DNA of 15,158 nucleotides from JAFAQB01 sp045808425 (GTDB lineage Archaea > Thermoproteota > Nitrososphaeria > Nitrososphaerales > Nitrososphaeraceae), in NCBI GenBank assembly GCA_045808425.1, contig JBJMFM010000251.1:1-15158 (forward strand). Direction: 5' to 3'. Below the pieces are notes generated by a model. That model did not search any database and was not told the DNA's origin. It saw only the letters and a list, made by a program, of their open reading frames with translations. Shown piece after piece: positions 1-6,456 of this stretch (position 1 is its first letter; each line of letters opens with the position of its first letter). A program made the translations under genes and the position numbers.

Positions 1-2
1 TC

Positions 3-920
3 GGCCTACCTACCAAAAATGAAGAAGAAAAACCGATGTTCGATTATGAGAAAATACTCTACGATGCTCTATTAGATAATCAGAGCTTCAAGCATGTTTG
101 GGTGAAAAAAGCAACTGGCTTAGGTATATCTGAATTTATGCTCAGGTTTATGGTGTGGCTTTGCTTAAAGGATAATGCATTATCAGGCTCACAGATGTGC
201 ATTGTCACAGGGCCTAGAATAGATTTAGCTATTGCTTTGATAGATAGGATGAAAAAGCTATTTGTTGCAGGTAAAGGTCTTATCACTTTTGACACAAAAG
301 AAGCTGTACTAGAGCTAAATGGTGTAAAGATAGAAGCATTTCCATCACATCATTTAGATGCAATGCGTGGTTTACCTAACGTGTCTTTCATATTATTAGA
401 TGAAGCTGATTTCTTTCCCCCAGGACAGCAGCAAGATGCTAGAGATGTTTCTGAAAGATACATAGCAAAATCAAATCCATATATTGTAATGGTATCAACA
501 CCAAATGCTCCTGATGGATTGTTTGAGAGAATAGAGAAAGAAGCTGAAGATACCTGTCTTTACAAACGCATATTTCTTGATTATACTTATGGAATTGGTA
601 AGATATACACTGCAGATGAAATAGAAAAAGCTAAACAATCCCCATCATTTGAGCGTGAATACAACCTAAAATATCTTGGTAGAATAGGTAATGTCTTTCA
701 CACAAAAGATATTGTAGCAGCAATAGAGAAAGGAAGGAAGTATAATCCCGACATCATTGTTCCGTTCACCTCTACATCTATGGGTATAGACCCAGCATAT
801 GGTAGTTCAGCATTTGATATTGTAGTAAGTCAATGGGAAGATAATCATATACAGATAATGCATGCAGAAGAGTATCACAGGCCGGATTATAACGAATGCT
901 ATCTACAGTATATGGATTGA
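3..920 (+). pseudogene. Terminase large subunit-like protein, 5' part (open at left edge, frameshifted)
   Basis: Viral DNA-packaging motor-like ATPase/nuclease. Counting from the Met at 36: a Walker A-like loop KKATGLGIS (24-32), Walker B with catalytic acid FILLDEAD (118-125), a coupling motif VSTP (153-156), then the start of the RNase H-like nuclease domain with its first acidic residue in GIDPAYGSS (D252). The frame has no stop upstream of 36 and reads sensibly (GLPTKNEEEKP) to the window edge, so the true start probably lies outside. It stops at 920 after a few out-of-family residues because one base seems missing at 894-898; the remainder continues in another frame from 896. Family assignment is from motifs; whether it is a provirus relic or a domesticated copy cannot be told here. 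Confidence 0.8.
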
Positions 921-1321
921 TGAGCAAATATAATGTAGACAAGGTATACATCGATGGTGCCAACCCATCTTTTATTAGATCGCTAAAGCTGCAGATAGGT
1001 GAAGACCCAGATTATGATAAAGTGATTGCTAGATATAGATTAGAGAAATTAGGTGATAATTGGAGTCAAAATATGAGAATTGTTTCTGTCAATTTCAATA
1101 CAGAGCACAAGGGCATGTTAGGACATTGCAAAATGATATTAGAACAGGATCCTGGAAAAATTCCTATCAATCCAGACAGGTTTGGCAAACTGATTACTGC
1201 ATTGCGAACAGCAGTAGATAACGATGGAACACTGGACAAAGAATCTACATCCTATAATGATATATTTGATGCCTTCAGGTTGGCACTAAAGTTCTATCAT
1301 TTTGAAGAAAGCAGTGGCTAA
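896..1321 (+). pseudogene. Terminase large subunit-like protein, 3' part (nuclease domain)
   Basis: Continuation of the preceding gene in the -1 frame. It holds the rest of the RNase H-like nuclease fold: KVYIDGANPSF supplies the second acid and SYNDIFDAFRLA near the C-terminus the third, which together with GIDPA upstream makes the expected three-acid set. The ATG at 896 overlaps the GAA codon at 894-896 by one base, so restoring a single base (GAAATG) would fuse the halves into one protein of more than 430 residues. I see no slippery heptamer, so a mutation or sequencing error is more likely than programmed frameshifting. Ends at the TAA at 1319-1321. Confidence 0.8.
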
Positions 1322-1403
1322 CAATTCTAGTTGTTAGAATTAAAAACAACAACTACTGATAACAATCGGTAAGAAGCTCATTTTCCTTATTTTGCTACAT
1401 TTC

Positions 1404-1925
1404 TTATTTCATCACCCACACAGGATCTGTTTTTTTCATAACGGAAAGCCAACCCATGTCTGGTGGTTGTATATTCATTTGCCAAAGAATTGCTATTATC
1501 TCTCCTCTATGATGCAACTCTTCTGTCATGACATGGATAAGTACATCTCTAATCACAGTAGTTCTTCTTATTCCATCATTATTAATTCTTGAAACTGGTT
1601 TATACAGATCTTCTGGCTTAAGTGATTTCAAATAATTGTTGATTTTTGAAGTACAATTAAAGTTATAGTTGTCAATCGCACTCCATGAATTGTATTTATC
1701 ATAAGGAAATGGTCTATTAAGATCTTCTAGGTCTTGAATGGAATAATTAATCCATGAGTCTTCAGCCCAAATTATATGCAGTATTGTATCTTTCAAGGAC
1801 AACCATGCAGTTTCGCGGTTTTTGACCATGTCTTCCCATGTCAATTTTCGTTTAAATGTATCAATATAATTTTGTCTTACTGTGTGGTTATAAGTGAATA
1901 ATTCTTTGAAGTCAGCTATTTCCAT
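1404..1925 (-). CDS. DinB-fold family protein
   Basis: 173-residue protein of the DinB/YfiT four-helix-bundle superfamily, members of which are metal-dependent and often thiol-linked enzymes; the substrate here is unknown. Visible family marks are a helix with H50 (LKDTILHIIWAEDSWI) and the C-terminal EELHHRGEII (136-144). In many members the second motif is HxxxH; here the first position is Glu (E135), so the metal triad would be H50, E135 and H139, if metal is bound. The frame is open to a Met at 1961, but I chose 1925 because a TATA-like box (TTTATATG, 1948-1955) sits 23-30 nt upstream and would give a leaderless message. It is inserted between two copies of a terminase 3' end on the opposite strand. 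Confidence 0.75.
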   Translation of the reverse strand: MEIADFKELFTYNHTVRQNYIDTFKRKLTWEDMVKNRETAWLSLKDTILHIIWAEDSWINYSIQDLEDLNRPFPYDKYNSWSAIDNYNFNCTSKINNYLKSLKPEDLYKPVSRINNDGIRRTTVIRDVLIHVMTEELHHRGEIIAILWQMNIQPPDMGWLSVMKKTDPVWVMK

Positions 1926-1947
1926 TGTAGCATCCTGATAGTTTGAA

Positions 1948-1955
1948 CATATAAA
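1948..1955 (-). promoter_or_regulatory. TATA-like box A of the DinB-fold gene
   Basis: TTTATATG on the minus strand, 23-30 nt before the ATG at 1925. This fits archaeal box A spacing for a leaderless transcript and supports the shorter start over the Met at 1961, which would lie downstream of only the edge of this box. Confidence 0.45.
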
Positions 1956-1962
1956 ATTCATA

Positions 1963-2090
1963 CACCAATCCTATTAGATTTGACGATTTAATTACTGCGT
2001 AGAGAACAGCTGTAGATAATGATGGGGACATTAGACAAAGAAGCTACATCATATAACGATATATTTGATGCATTTAGACTGGCTGCATAC
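1963..2090 (+). pseudogene. Decayed second copy of a terminase 3' end
   Basis: Aligns with 1160-1290 of the terminase. The readable peptide NPIRFDDLITA matches NPDRFGKLITA, followed by RTAVDND, then after a frameshift GTLDKEATSYNDIFDAFRLA against GTLDKESTSYNDIFDAFRLA. The copy has a TAG (1999-2001) where the other has TTG and one inserted G near 2024-2027 (GATGGGGAC against GATGGAAC). It therefore cannot be expressed as a whole. The third nuclease acid motif DIFDAF is intact as sequence. The stretch begins within a few bases of the upstream edge of the DinB-fold gene. The two copies differ at many third positions, so this is an old duplication or a relic of a second provirus. Confidence 0.75.
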
Positions 2091-2232
2091 CACAATATGG
2101 ACAAAACATACCTTCATTATAATACATGTATACTTCACACCTTCTACAATATTTGTTACCAACAGAGTAATTGCTCTTACCAAACAATATTTTCTTTGAG
2201 TATATCCTTTTACGTATGTTTTTGCAGCTCAT
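2074..2232 (-). CDS. 52-aa zinc-ribbon protein
   Basis: Short ORF beginning ATG AGC TGC and ending at TAA 2074. The protein has a basic N-terminal half (KNIRKRIYSKK) followed by KYCRRCEVYMYYN and MFCPYCGMQ, giving C29-x2-C32 and C44-x2-C47, a textbook two-knuckle zinc ribbon. Very short proteins with this pattern (an aromatic/basic start, CxxCE, then CPxCG) are, from memory, common in ammonia-oxidising archaea; their role is unknown but nucleic-acid or protein binding is usual for the fold. The last codons run antisense across the tail of the decayed terminase copy, so that tail and this gene compete for the same bases; the four Cys in frame make this strand the likelier coding one. Confidence 0.65.
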   Translation of the reverse strand: MSCKNIRKRIYSKKILFGKSNYSVGNKYCRRCEVYMYYNEGMFCPYCGMQPV

Positions 2233-2315
2233 TTGAACTTAGTCTACAAACAATAGTGAAAGCATAAAGACGGACACCCATGCATAACCTATAGTTATTT
2301 TTTATTTTTCTGGGC

Positions 2316-2553
2316 CTAAAAACTGGGCTTTTTCGGGGAGTTTATGTCACTAAACTCATAAAATTTGAAAGGAACTTCTCTTACTATCTTGCCAGTATTT
2401 TTTTCCTTTACAGTTAATGCTGCAAATATGTATTGATATTTGAATTATTTTTATCTAATACACTAAAATTCAAAGTGGTCGAATTATCTCCGGCAAATGG
2501 AACAAATGTAAAGGTTGTAATACCCACCTGATAATCACCAATGTTCGCACAGA
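2316..2553 (-). pseudogene. Remnant of a beta-rich (possibly exported) protein, frameshifted
   Basis: On the minus strand an open frame reads ANIGDYQVGITTFTFVPFAG, then NSTTLNFSVLDKNNSNINTY, and then stops; one frame over the reading resumes at once with FAALTVKEKNTGKIVREVPF and runs to a TAG at 2316-2318. The two pieces join smoothly at 2410-2430 if one base is adjusted. Alternating hydrophobic/polar strands and Asn/Thr richness suggest an immunoglobulin-like or cupredoxin-like extracellular domain, but I do not recognise the family. There is no start codon before an upstream stop near 2554, so the N-terminus is gone as well. Confidence 0.5.
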
Positions 2554-2645
2554 TCTATATATTTCAGTATTGGAATGCAAGTAAGCACTAAACAGATTCA
2601 ACAGAACCTAATTATTTAGTCAAGTTTTCATGAGTATTTAAAAAT

Positions 2646-2744
2646 ATGAGTAAATCTAGAATAAAAAACGAAAAAATTGCAGCAAGTTTTTTATTCCTGT
2701 TATTACTATATTTGTTCCTCTTCTCCATTACTACAGATGGGTAA
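2646..2744 (+). CDS. Possible 32-aa single-span membrane protein
   Basis: ATG to TAA encoding a basic N-terminus (MSKSRIKNEK), one long hydrophobic stretch (LFLLLLYLFLFS) and a short polar tail. The arrangement is that of a small membrane-anchored peptide with a cytoplasmic N-terminus. It stops just before the operator-like repeat of the flavin reductase gene. The sequence is AT-rich, so a chance ORF of this size is possible; I would not assign a function. Confidence 0.3.
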   Translation: MSKSRIKNEKIAASFLFLLLLYLFLFSITTDG

Positions 2745-2752
2745 TTATATAA

Positions 2753-2776
2753 TTTATAAACATCTGAGTTTATAAA
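2753..2776. promoter_or_regulatory. Operator-like perfect inverted repeat, copy 1 (flavin reductase promoter)
   Basis: Arms TTTATAAAC (2753-2761) and GTTTATAAA (2768-2776) separated by six bases (ATCTGA). Each arm holds a palindromic TTTATAAA that could itself be the TATA box; the distal arm lies 32-39 nt and the proximal arm 16-23 nt before the ATG at 2792. Bound protein would block TBP. The same arms with the same spacing occur at 4477-4500. Confidence 0.75.
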
Positions 2777-2791
2777 TAAGATTTCCCAATT

Positions 2792-3529
2792 ATGTCTATG
2801 ACTAGCTCTATTAAATCAGAAGTTAGATCTTTAAATCCATCACCGTATAATGACAATCACAGAAGGAACCAGCAAGAAGGGGCAGCGACAGCAGATAAAA
2901 TAAATATCTTAGGTGTAGGAGGTAGTATGCGACAGGGCTCCTATAGCACCTTGACTTTAAAACTGGTATTGGAAGAAGCAAAGAAATACCAGTCGGAGAC
3001 ATGTATGCTCGAATTAGGTAAAATAACCCTTCCGCTTTACAATCCAAGCGAAGCTTCATCGGACTATACTTCTTCTTCTTACAATAATAACAATAATTAT
3101 CATTTAGAAAAAATCACAAAGACTTTGAAGTGGGCTGATGCATTCATATTAGCTTCACCTGATTATCATGGCTCTATGTCTGGTGCATTGAAAAACTTTC
3201 TTGATTACTTCTGGGAAGAGTTTGCTGGAAAAACATTTGGATATATAGTGGCATCACATGAAAAAGGATTAACTGTAGTAGATCAAATGCGCACAGCTGT
3301 ACGTCAATGCTATGGATGGAGTATGCCCTACAATATATCTGTAAATGGAGAAAAAGACTTCGATTCAAATGGAAATTTGGTCAATTCTGCGTCAGCAAAA
3401 AGAATAAAGATGCTTGCACGTGACTTGGTGACTTATGGAAAATTGATAAGAAGGCAGTTTTTGCATGATGTAGGAGATCAGAAAATATTATACACATTTG
3501 CTGCACATTACCGGGATTATTATAATTAG
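2792..3529 (+). CDS. NADPH-dependent FMN reductase-family flavoprotein
   Basis: 245-residue flavodoxin-fold oxidoreductase that would pass electrons from NAD(P)H via FMN to quinones, azo compounds, metals or free flavin; the true substrate is unknown. Residues 37-52 (INILGVGGSMRQGSYS) form the first beta strand and the FMN phosphate loop GSxRxxS; 121-138 (ASPDYHGSMSGALKNFLD) is the second flavin loop typical of the ArsH/ChrR/SsuE superfamily; GYIVASHEKG (150-159) is the next core strand. A 36-residue polar N-terminal extension and an Asn/Ser-rich insert (89-103) are additions to the usual core. The start at 2792 is supported by the inverted repeat/TATA element 16-39 nt upstream. It faces the minus-strand regulator tail to tail and shares that regulator's operator-like sequence. 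Confidence 0.85.
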   Translation: MSMTSSIKSEVRSLNPSPYNDNHRRNQQEGAATADKINILGVGGSMRQGSYSTLTLKLVLEEAKKYQSETCMLELGKITLPLYNPSEASSDYTSSSYNNNNNYHLEKITKTLKWADAFILASPDYHGSMSGALKNFLDYFWEEFAGKTFGYIVASHEKGLTVVDQMRTAVRQCYGWSMPYNISVNGEKDFDSNGNLVNSASAKRIKMLARDLVTYGKLIRRQFLHDVGDQKILYTFAAHYRDYYN

Positions 3530-3707
3530 ATAAATTAGAGGAAGTCCTCCTATGTTTCAAGAATCACGAATTATTCAAATGAGGTAATTCGAAGAAATAG
3601 TAGTAATAGTCACTAACAATATTTATGTAACCATACATCATGAGATAGAATTATGTGATTATCTCTGATTCATTGCATATGCTTCTATCGATATATGTAG
3701 ATACTAA

Positions 3708-3731
3708 CTCTTCCTTCTTTCTTCTTATTTA
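3708..3731 (+). terminator. Pyrimidine-rich tract between converging genes
   Basis: A run of almost only C and T (CTCTTCCTTCTTTCTTC and on to TTATTTATT) lies 180 nt after the flavin reductase stop and at the end of the convergent regulator. Archaeal transcription ends on T-rich non-template stretches, so this may stop the plus-strand message. A short stem GAGGA-AG-TCCTC just after the reductase stop (3538-3549) is too weak to count on its own. Confidence 0.3.
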
Positions 3732-4448
3732 TTGCAAATAATCGTAACCTTCTTTTCTTTCCTTGATTAGAAACTTGCATATTAAATCTCCTTTTGCAGC
3801 TCTATGTGTTGTTTCGATCTTTGCATCAAGGAGTTTTTCAAACAACTCTGTTTCAGTAGAACATGCTTCCCAATGCTTTTCAGCTATGTGTATAATTGGA
3901 CAATTATATTCCAAGAGGACATGCTTTCCTGCTCCACTACCACCGCTACTGCTACCACTCTTTGAGGTCTTCTTTGATTCAGCCATATATCCCTCCTCAT
4001 CTCTGATCCTTGCTAATTCCTTAACACGTTTATCGAAATCTAATTCCTTAAGACGTTTGTAGTATTGATCGAAAAGTTCACTTTGACGTTCGTGTAAAAC
4101 TTTTTCAATAGCTTCTTTACCCATGTTTCTTTCAATAAAATCAAGAGCATGGGTCGCAATTGCACTATATGATTTTGGAAACACAGTTTTACTTTGACTT
4201 GTTAACTGATAGACCATTCTTGGCCTGCCTACATGTCCCCTAGTTTCTATGCTTTCTACCAAGCCTCTTTTTTGTAAAATAGCAAGGTGCTTATGAACTG
4301 CCATTTTTGATATCTTCATAACGTTTGCTAATTCCTCTAGTCCTGCTTGTTGCATGACCTTAAGATAGTAAAGCAGCTTCTTCTTTGGTTCACTAAAACC
4401 ATCAGTGATATTTTCGAGACTTTTTGTCATTATAGAATGGTGAGGCAA
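3729..4448 (-). CDS. SufR/ArsR-like winged-helix regulator with C-terminal cysteine domain
   Basis: 239-residue transcription factor. Residues 20-85 form a winged helix (GLEELANVMKISKMAVHKHL, then LQKRGLVESIETRGHVGRPR as recognition helix and wing); the HVGRPRMVYQLT wing is typical of the SufR/DeoR-like subgroup. A long helical linker follows (100-155), then a Ser/Gly-rich insert (SGSSSGGSGAG, 164-174), then a small C-terminal domain with C183-x12-C196 and C224. SufR proteins bind an Fe-S cluster through C-terminal cysteines starting with C-x12-C; here no third Cys lies between 196 and 224, and H215 is the only other soft ligand there. It is convergent with the flavin reductase and divergent from the DUF5519 gene, and a perfect inverted repeat lies 29 nt upstream, suggesting autoregulation. 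A later Met (MTKS, 4430) is possible; 4448 fits the promoter better. Confidence 0.8.
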   Translation of the reverse strand: MPHHSIMTKSLENITDGFSEPKKKLLYYLKVMQQAGLEELANVMKISKMAVHKHLAILQKRGLVESIETRGHVGRPRMVYQLTSQSKTVFPKSYSAIATHALDFIERNMGKEAIEKVLHERQSELFDQYYKRLKELDFDKRVKELARIRDEEGYMAESKKTSKSGSSSGGSGAGKHVLLEYNCPIIHIAEKHWEACSTETELFEKLLDAKIETTHRAAKGDLICKFLIKERKEGYDYLQ

Positions 4449-4476
4449 TTAAATACACTATACTTAAAGTAAGTCA

Positions 4477-4500
4477 TTTATAAACTCTTTGGTTTATAAA
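4477..4500. promoter_or_regulatory. Operator-like perfect inverted repeat, copy 2 (regulator promoter)
   Basis: Arms TTTATAAAC (4477-4485) and GTTTATAAA (4492-4500) with a six-base spacer (TCTTTG): the same 18 arm bases and the same spacing as at 2753-2776, but a different spacer. Its near edge is 29 nt from the regulator start at 4448, so one arm doubles as the minus-strand TATA box. It lies 84-107 nt from the DUF5519 start on the other side. Confidence 0.75.
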
Positions 4501-4557
4501 AAAAGTTATTTTGTATATTAAAGAGCTGCCAATTAGTATAATTTGTAAACCCACAAG

Positions 4558-4565
4558 TATATATA
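4558..4565 (+). promoter_or_regulatory. TATA-like box of the DUF5519 gene
   Basis: TATATATA 19-26 nt before the ATG at 4584, in line with a leaderless archaeal transcript. It is distinct from the operator-like repeat further upstream, so the two divergent genes appear to have separate promoters. Confidence 0.45.
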
Positions 4566-4583
4566 ATGATCATATAATAAATA

Positions 4584-4937
4584 ATGTCCATGGGTACAAT
4601 CATAGAGGGAATTAAAAAAGAAATATTAAGTTGGCCCAATGTTACTGCTGAACCACATAAATTTGGAGGTATCGAATTTCGTCTAAATAAAAGAGAAATG
4701 GGCCATATACATGGTGAACATGTGGCTGACTTACCTTTTCCAATGAAAACCAGAAATGAGCTTGTAAATTCTGATCGTGTATCGCCTCATCATGTATTGC
4801 CACAATCAGGATGGGTTAGCTACTGGATTAATAAAGGCAAAGAGGAAAAAGAAGAACAAGAAATATCAGCAGTGGTCGAGCTATTTAAAATGAGATATGA
4901 ACAGCTCAAACCTAGTTCGCAACCTAAACTAGAATAA
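4584..4937 (+). CDS. DUF5519 (luciferase-like) family protein
   Basis: 117-residue soluble protein. The recognisable family core is SWPNVTAEPHKFGGIEFRL, then REMGHIHGEHVADLPF, then SPHHVLPQSGWVSYWI, and a C-terminal helix ending LFKMRYEQL. Conserved His/Gly residues (GHIHG) and the DLPFP and LPxSGWVS signatures match what I recall of DUF5519, a small family of unknown biochemistry sometimes labelled luciferase domain. Length is normal for the family and the gene looks intact. It is transcribed divergently from the winged-helix regulator with 135 nt between them, so it may be a target of that regulator, although the shared repeat is nearer the regulator. Confidence 0.75.
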   Translation: MSMGTIIEGIKKEILSWPNVTAEPHKFGGIEFRLNKREMGHIHGEHVADLPFPMKTRNELVNSDRVSPHHVLPQSGWVSYWINKGKEEKEEQEISAVVELFKMRYEQLKPSSQPKLE

Positions 4938-5048
4938 AGTGTCAATCAGTAATTAATTTCAGGAACGACAGTAGAACTGCATCTCCATAAAATAATGCCA
5001 AATTTGGTTCATATTCTTCTTTCTCAAGTCTGCATCGATATTACTCAT

Positions 5049-5153
5049 TTATAAGTAGATTCTAGATGATTGCAGTGTATTGTCCAGTATTATTAGAAGC
5101 CCATCGGTATTGACAAGTATGTCTCTCAGTAAACGAGCATTATTGAAGCGCAT
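5049..5153 (-). CDS. Possible 34-aa hypothetical protein
   Basis: ATG to TAA reading MRFNNARLLRDILVNTDGLL, then IILDNTLQSSRIYL; an in-frame Met five codons earlier (MYFVNMRF) is an alternative. Composition is protein-like (regular aliphatic spacing, few rare residues), but there are no motifs. It directly follows, and with the earlier Met overlaps, the end of the small membrane ORF at 5156-5284, so the two could be translationally coupled. Could equally be a gene remnant. Confidence 0.25.
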   Translation of the reverse strand: MRFNNARLLRDILVNTDGLLIILDNTLQSSRIYL

Positions 5154-5155
5154 GT

Positions 5156-5284
5156 TCACAAAATACATACGTTCTTATAGCTACTATGGCGACAGTAAAT
5201 AGTGAAGAACAAGACGTACACCAAAACCAAAACCATAGCTGCTGCGATGGTTATAATTACCGCGTCATTATTGATTAACTTCAT
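5156..5284 (-). CDS. Possible 42-aa single-span membrane protein
   Basis: From the ATG at 5284 the frame reads MKLINNDAVIITIAAAMVLV, then a continued hydrophobic run LVYVLFFTIYC, then a basic tail (RHSSYKN). This is one good transmembrane helix with a positively charged C-terminal end. The frame is open further upstream (to 5383) but that part runs antisense through the zinc-ribbon gene at 5316 and is not protein-like, so the internal ATG is preferred. No family recognised. Confidence 0.35.
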   Translation of the reverse strand: MKLINNDAVIITIAAAMVLVLVYVLFFTIYCRHSSYKNVCIL

Positions 5285-5315
5285 AGGAATTTTCGCGAGG
5301 TGACATAACAAACAA

Positions 5316-5507
5316 TTGAAAAAAATTTTTACATCATTAAGATCTATTATTCCTGTTCCTAACGGCAAAACAAAATTCTGCAAAACCTGTGGTAATACTG
5401 CTACTCAGGAAGCCTTATTCAATGTAGACGGAGATATTACAGTTATAGAAAGATATTGTGAAACATGTGCTATAAAAAAAATGCAACCATTAGAAACTAG
5501 GAACTAA
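5316..5507 (+). CDS. 63-aa zinc-ribbon protein
   Basis: C22-x2-C25 (FCKTCGNTATQEALF) and C48-x2-C51 (RYCETCAIKK) form a four-Cys zinc ribbon; between them NVDGDITVIERY makes the expected beta strands. The basic, hydrophobic N-terminus (KKIFTSLRSIIPVP) lies outside the knuckle. The start is a TTG; a sequence complementary to the 16S tail, GAGGTGA (5296-5302), precedes it with a 13-nt gap, which is longish, and no ATG is available. Function is unknown; such proteins usually bind RNA, DNA or partner proteins. Confidence 0.6.
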   Translation: MKKIFTSLRSIIPVPNGKTKFCKTCGNTATQEALFNVDGDITVIERYCETCAIKKMQPLETRN

Positions 5508-5834
5508 ATAAAACGAGAGTATTTAGTGTAGTAATAACATCACTAGGCTATCACTTAGTTGTATCTACCTGATTGAATTGACTAACATTGATCGCAGCAA
5601 CAAAATTTTAGACCGTACAAAACAACACTTGCACATCTTACAAAGTTACCATTCAAACAGGAGATAACAAGACTTAATTGCAGTCAGCAAACATATTGGT
5701 TTTAAAAGGTAAGCATTGCTTCAAATTACCGTTATTTGCTATTGCGGTTTCCAGCACATGAGAATATTCAAACGTACGAGCTAAAATGTATTAAAGACAT
5801 ATATGAAATAGTGTGCAATAACCGTGGGGTAAGT

Positions 5835-6017
5835 ATGAAGAGCTTTAATGATTGGTGGAAGACTGTTCCTGAGGACCTTAGGAATAAGACCCGTAAGGGA
5901 GATGAAGGAAACAAACCATTGCTAAATCAAGTTAACTATGTTCTTTTACATCTCCATCTAGACGGCAAGCATGATGCAAAGCCAAGTCATAATGAACTAA
6001 AGGATTGGCCTGCATAG
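5835..6017 (+). CDS. Hypothetical protein, about 60 aa
   Basis: Charged, helical small protein MKSFNDWWKTVPEDLRNKTR followed by KGDEGNKPLLNQVNYVLLHL and a polar tail ending ELKDWPA. The frame is open upstream to a TTG at 5736 with protein-like sequence (ELKCIKDIYEIVCNNRGVS), so either the true start is earlier or this is the 3' end of a formerly longer gene. The composition (paired Trp, many Lys/Asp) argues for real coding. I do not recognise the family. It lies between two zinc-binding small proteins on the same strand. Confidence 0.5.
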   Translation: MKSFNDWWKTVPEDLRNKTRKGDEGNKPLLNQVNYVLLHLHLDGKHDAKPSHNELKDWPA

Positions 6018-6097
6018 TGGTCAGGTAGATGTCCTTAGAATGAGTGCTAAATAGCAGCAGAAAATATCATAACGATCATCTACGGGGGTTTTATCCT

Positions 6098-6295
6098 ATG
6101 AGTGAGATGATGAAACAAGAAGAGAGAAGAAGTGGTGGTGGTAGCAGTCGCAGTAGCAATAGTATTTATGCTACAAGGAGAAACAAACAACAAATCGAAT
6201 ACTCATGCGGATGCAGATATCTGTTCAATCATCAGATCATATTAATACATATTTGTTCAGAACATGAAAGAGAATTAATTACCCTTCATAGCTGA
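6098..6295 (+). CDS. 65-aa Cys/His small protein (putative zinc binder)
   Basis: From the ATG at 6098: a charged start MSEMMKQEERR, a flexible Gly/Ser segment (GGGSSRSSNS), then EYSCGCRYLFNHQIILIHIC and SEHERELITL. C37-x-C39 and C53-x2-H56 give a CxC...CxxH metal site with beta strands between. The frame extends upstream to a GTG at 6044, but that segment looks non-coding. Small proteins with a CGC(R)Y...C..H pattern occur widely in ammonia-oxidising archaea as hypotheticals, as far as I recall. The Ser/Gly linker resembles that in the regulator at 3729-4448. Confidence 0.55.
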   Translation: MSEMMKQEERRSGGGSSRSSNSIYATRRNKQQIEYSCGCRYLFNHQIILIHICSEHERELITLHS

Positions 6296-6419
6296 TATAT
6301 TAAAAAGACAATGACCAGATGTATTCAACGTTACTTTGGATACACATGTAATTAATTATTGCTAATTGTTAGTAACATATTCATATTACTGCACTCATGT
6401 TACCGTATCGTACAGGTCG

Positions 6420-6427
6420 TTTATATA
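6420..6427 (+). promoter_or_regulatory. TATA-like box of the TRAM gene
   Basis: TTTATATA ending 29 nt before the ATG at 6457. This places the transcription start at or just before that ATG and argues against the open-frame Met at 6397, which lies upstream of the box. Confidence 0.5.
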
Positions 6428-6456
6428 TACGAAGGCATCCTATACAATATGTACGT

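Noticed and set aside
880..920. Programmed ribosomal frameshifting in the terminase-like gene
   Set aside because: No slippery heptamer or following stem-loop is visible at the junction; a plain deletion is simpler.
2338..2357. Inverted repeat GAGTTTA-N6-TAAACTC
   Set aside because: It lies inside the coding remnant of the beta-rich protein, is single copy and does not match the operator-like repeat.
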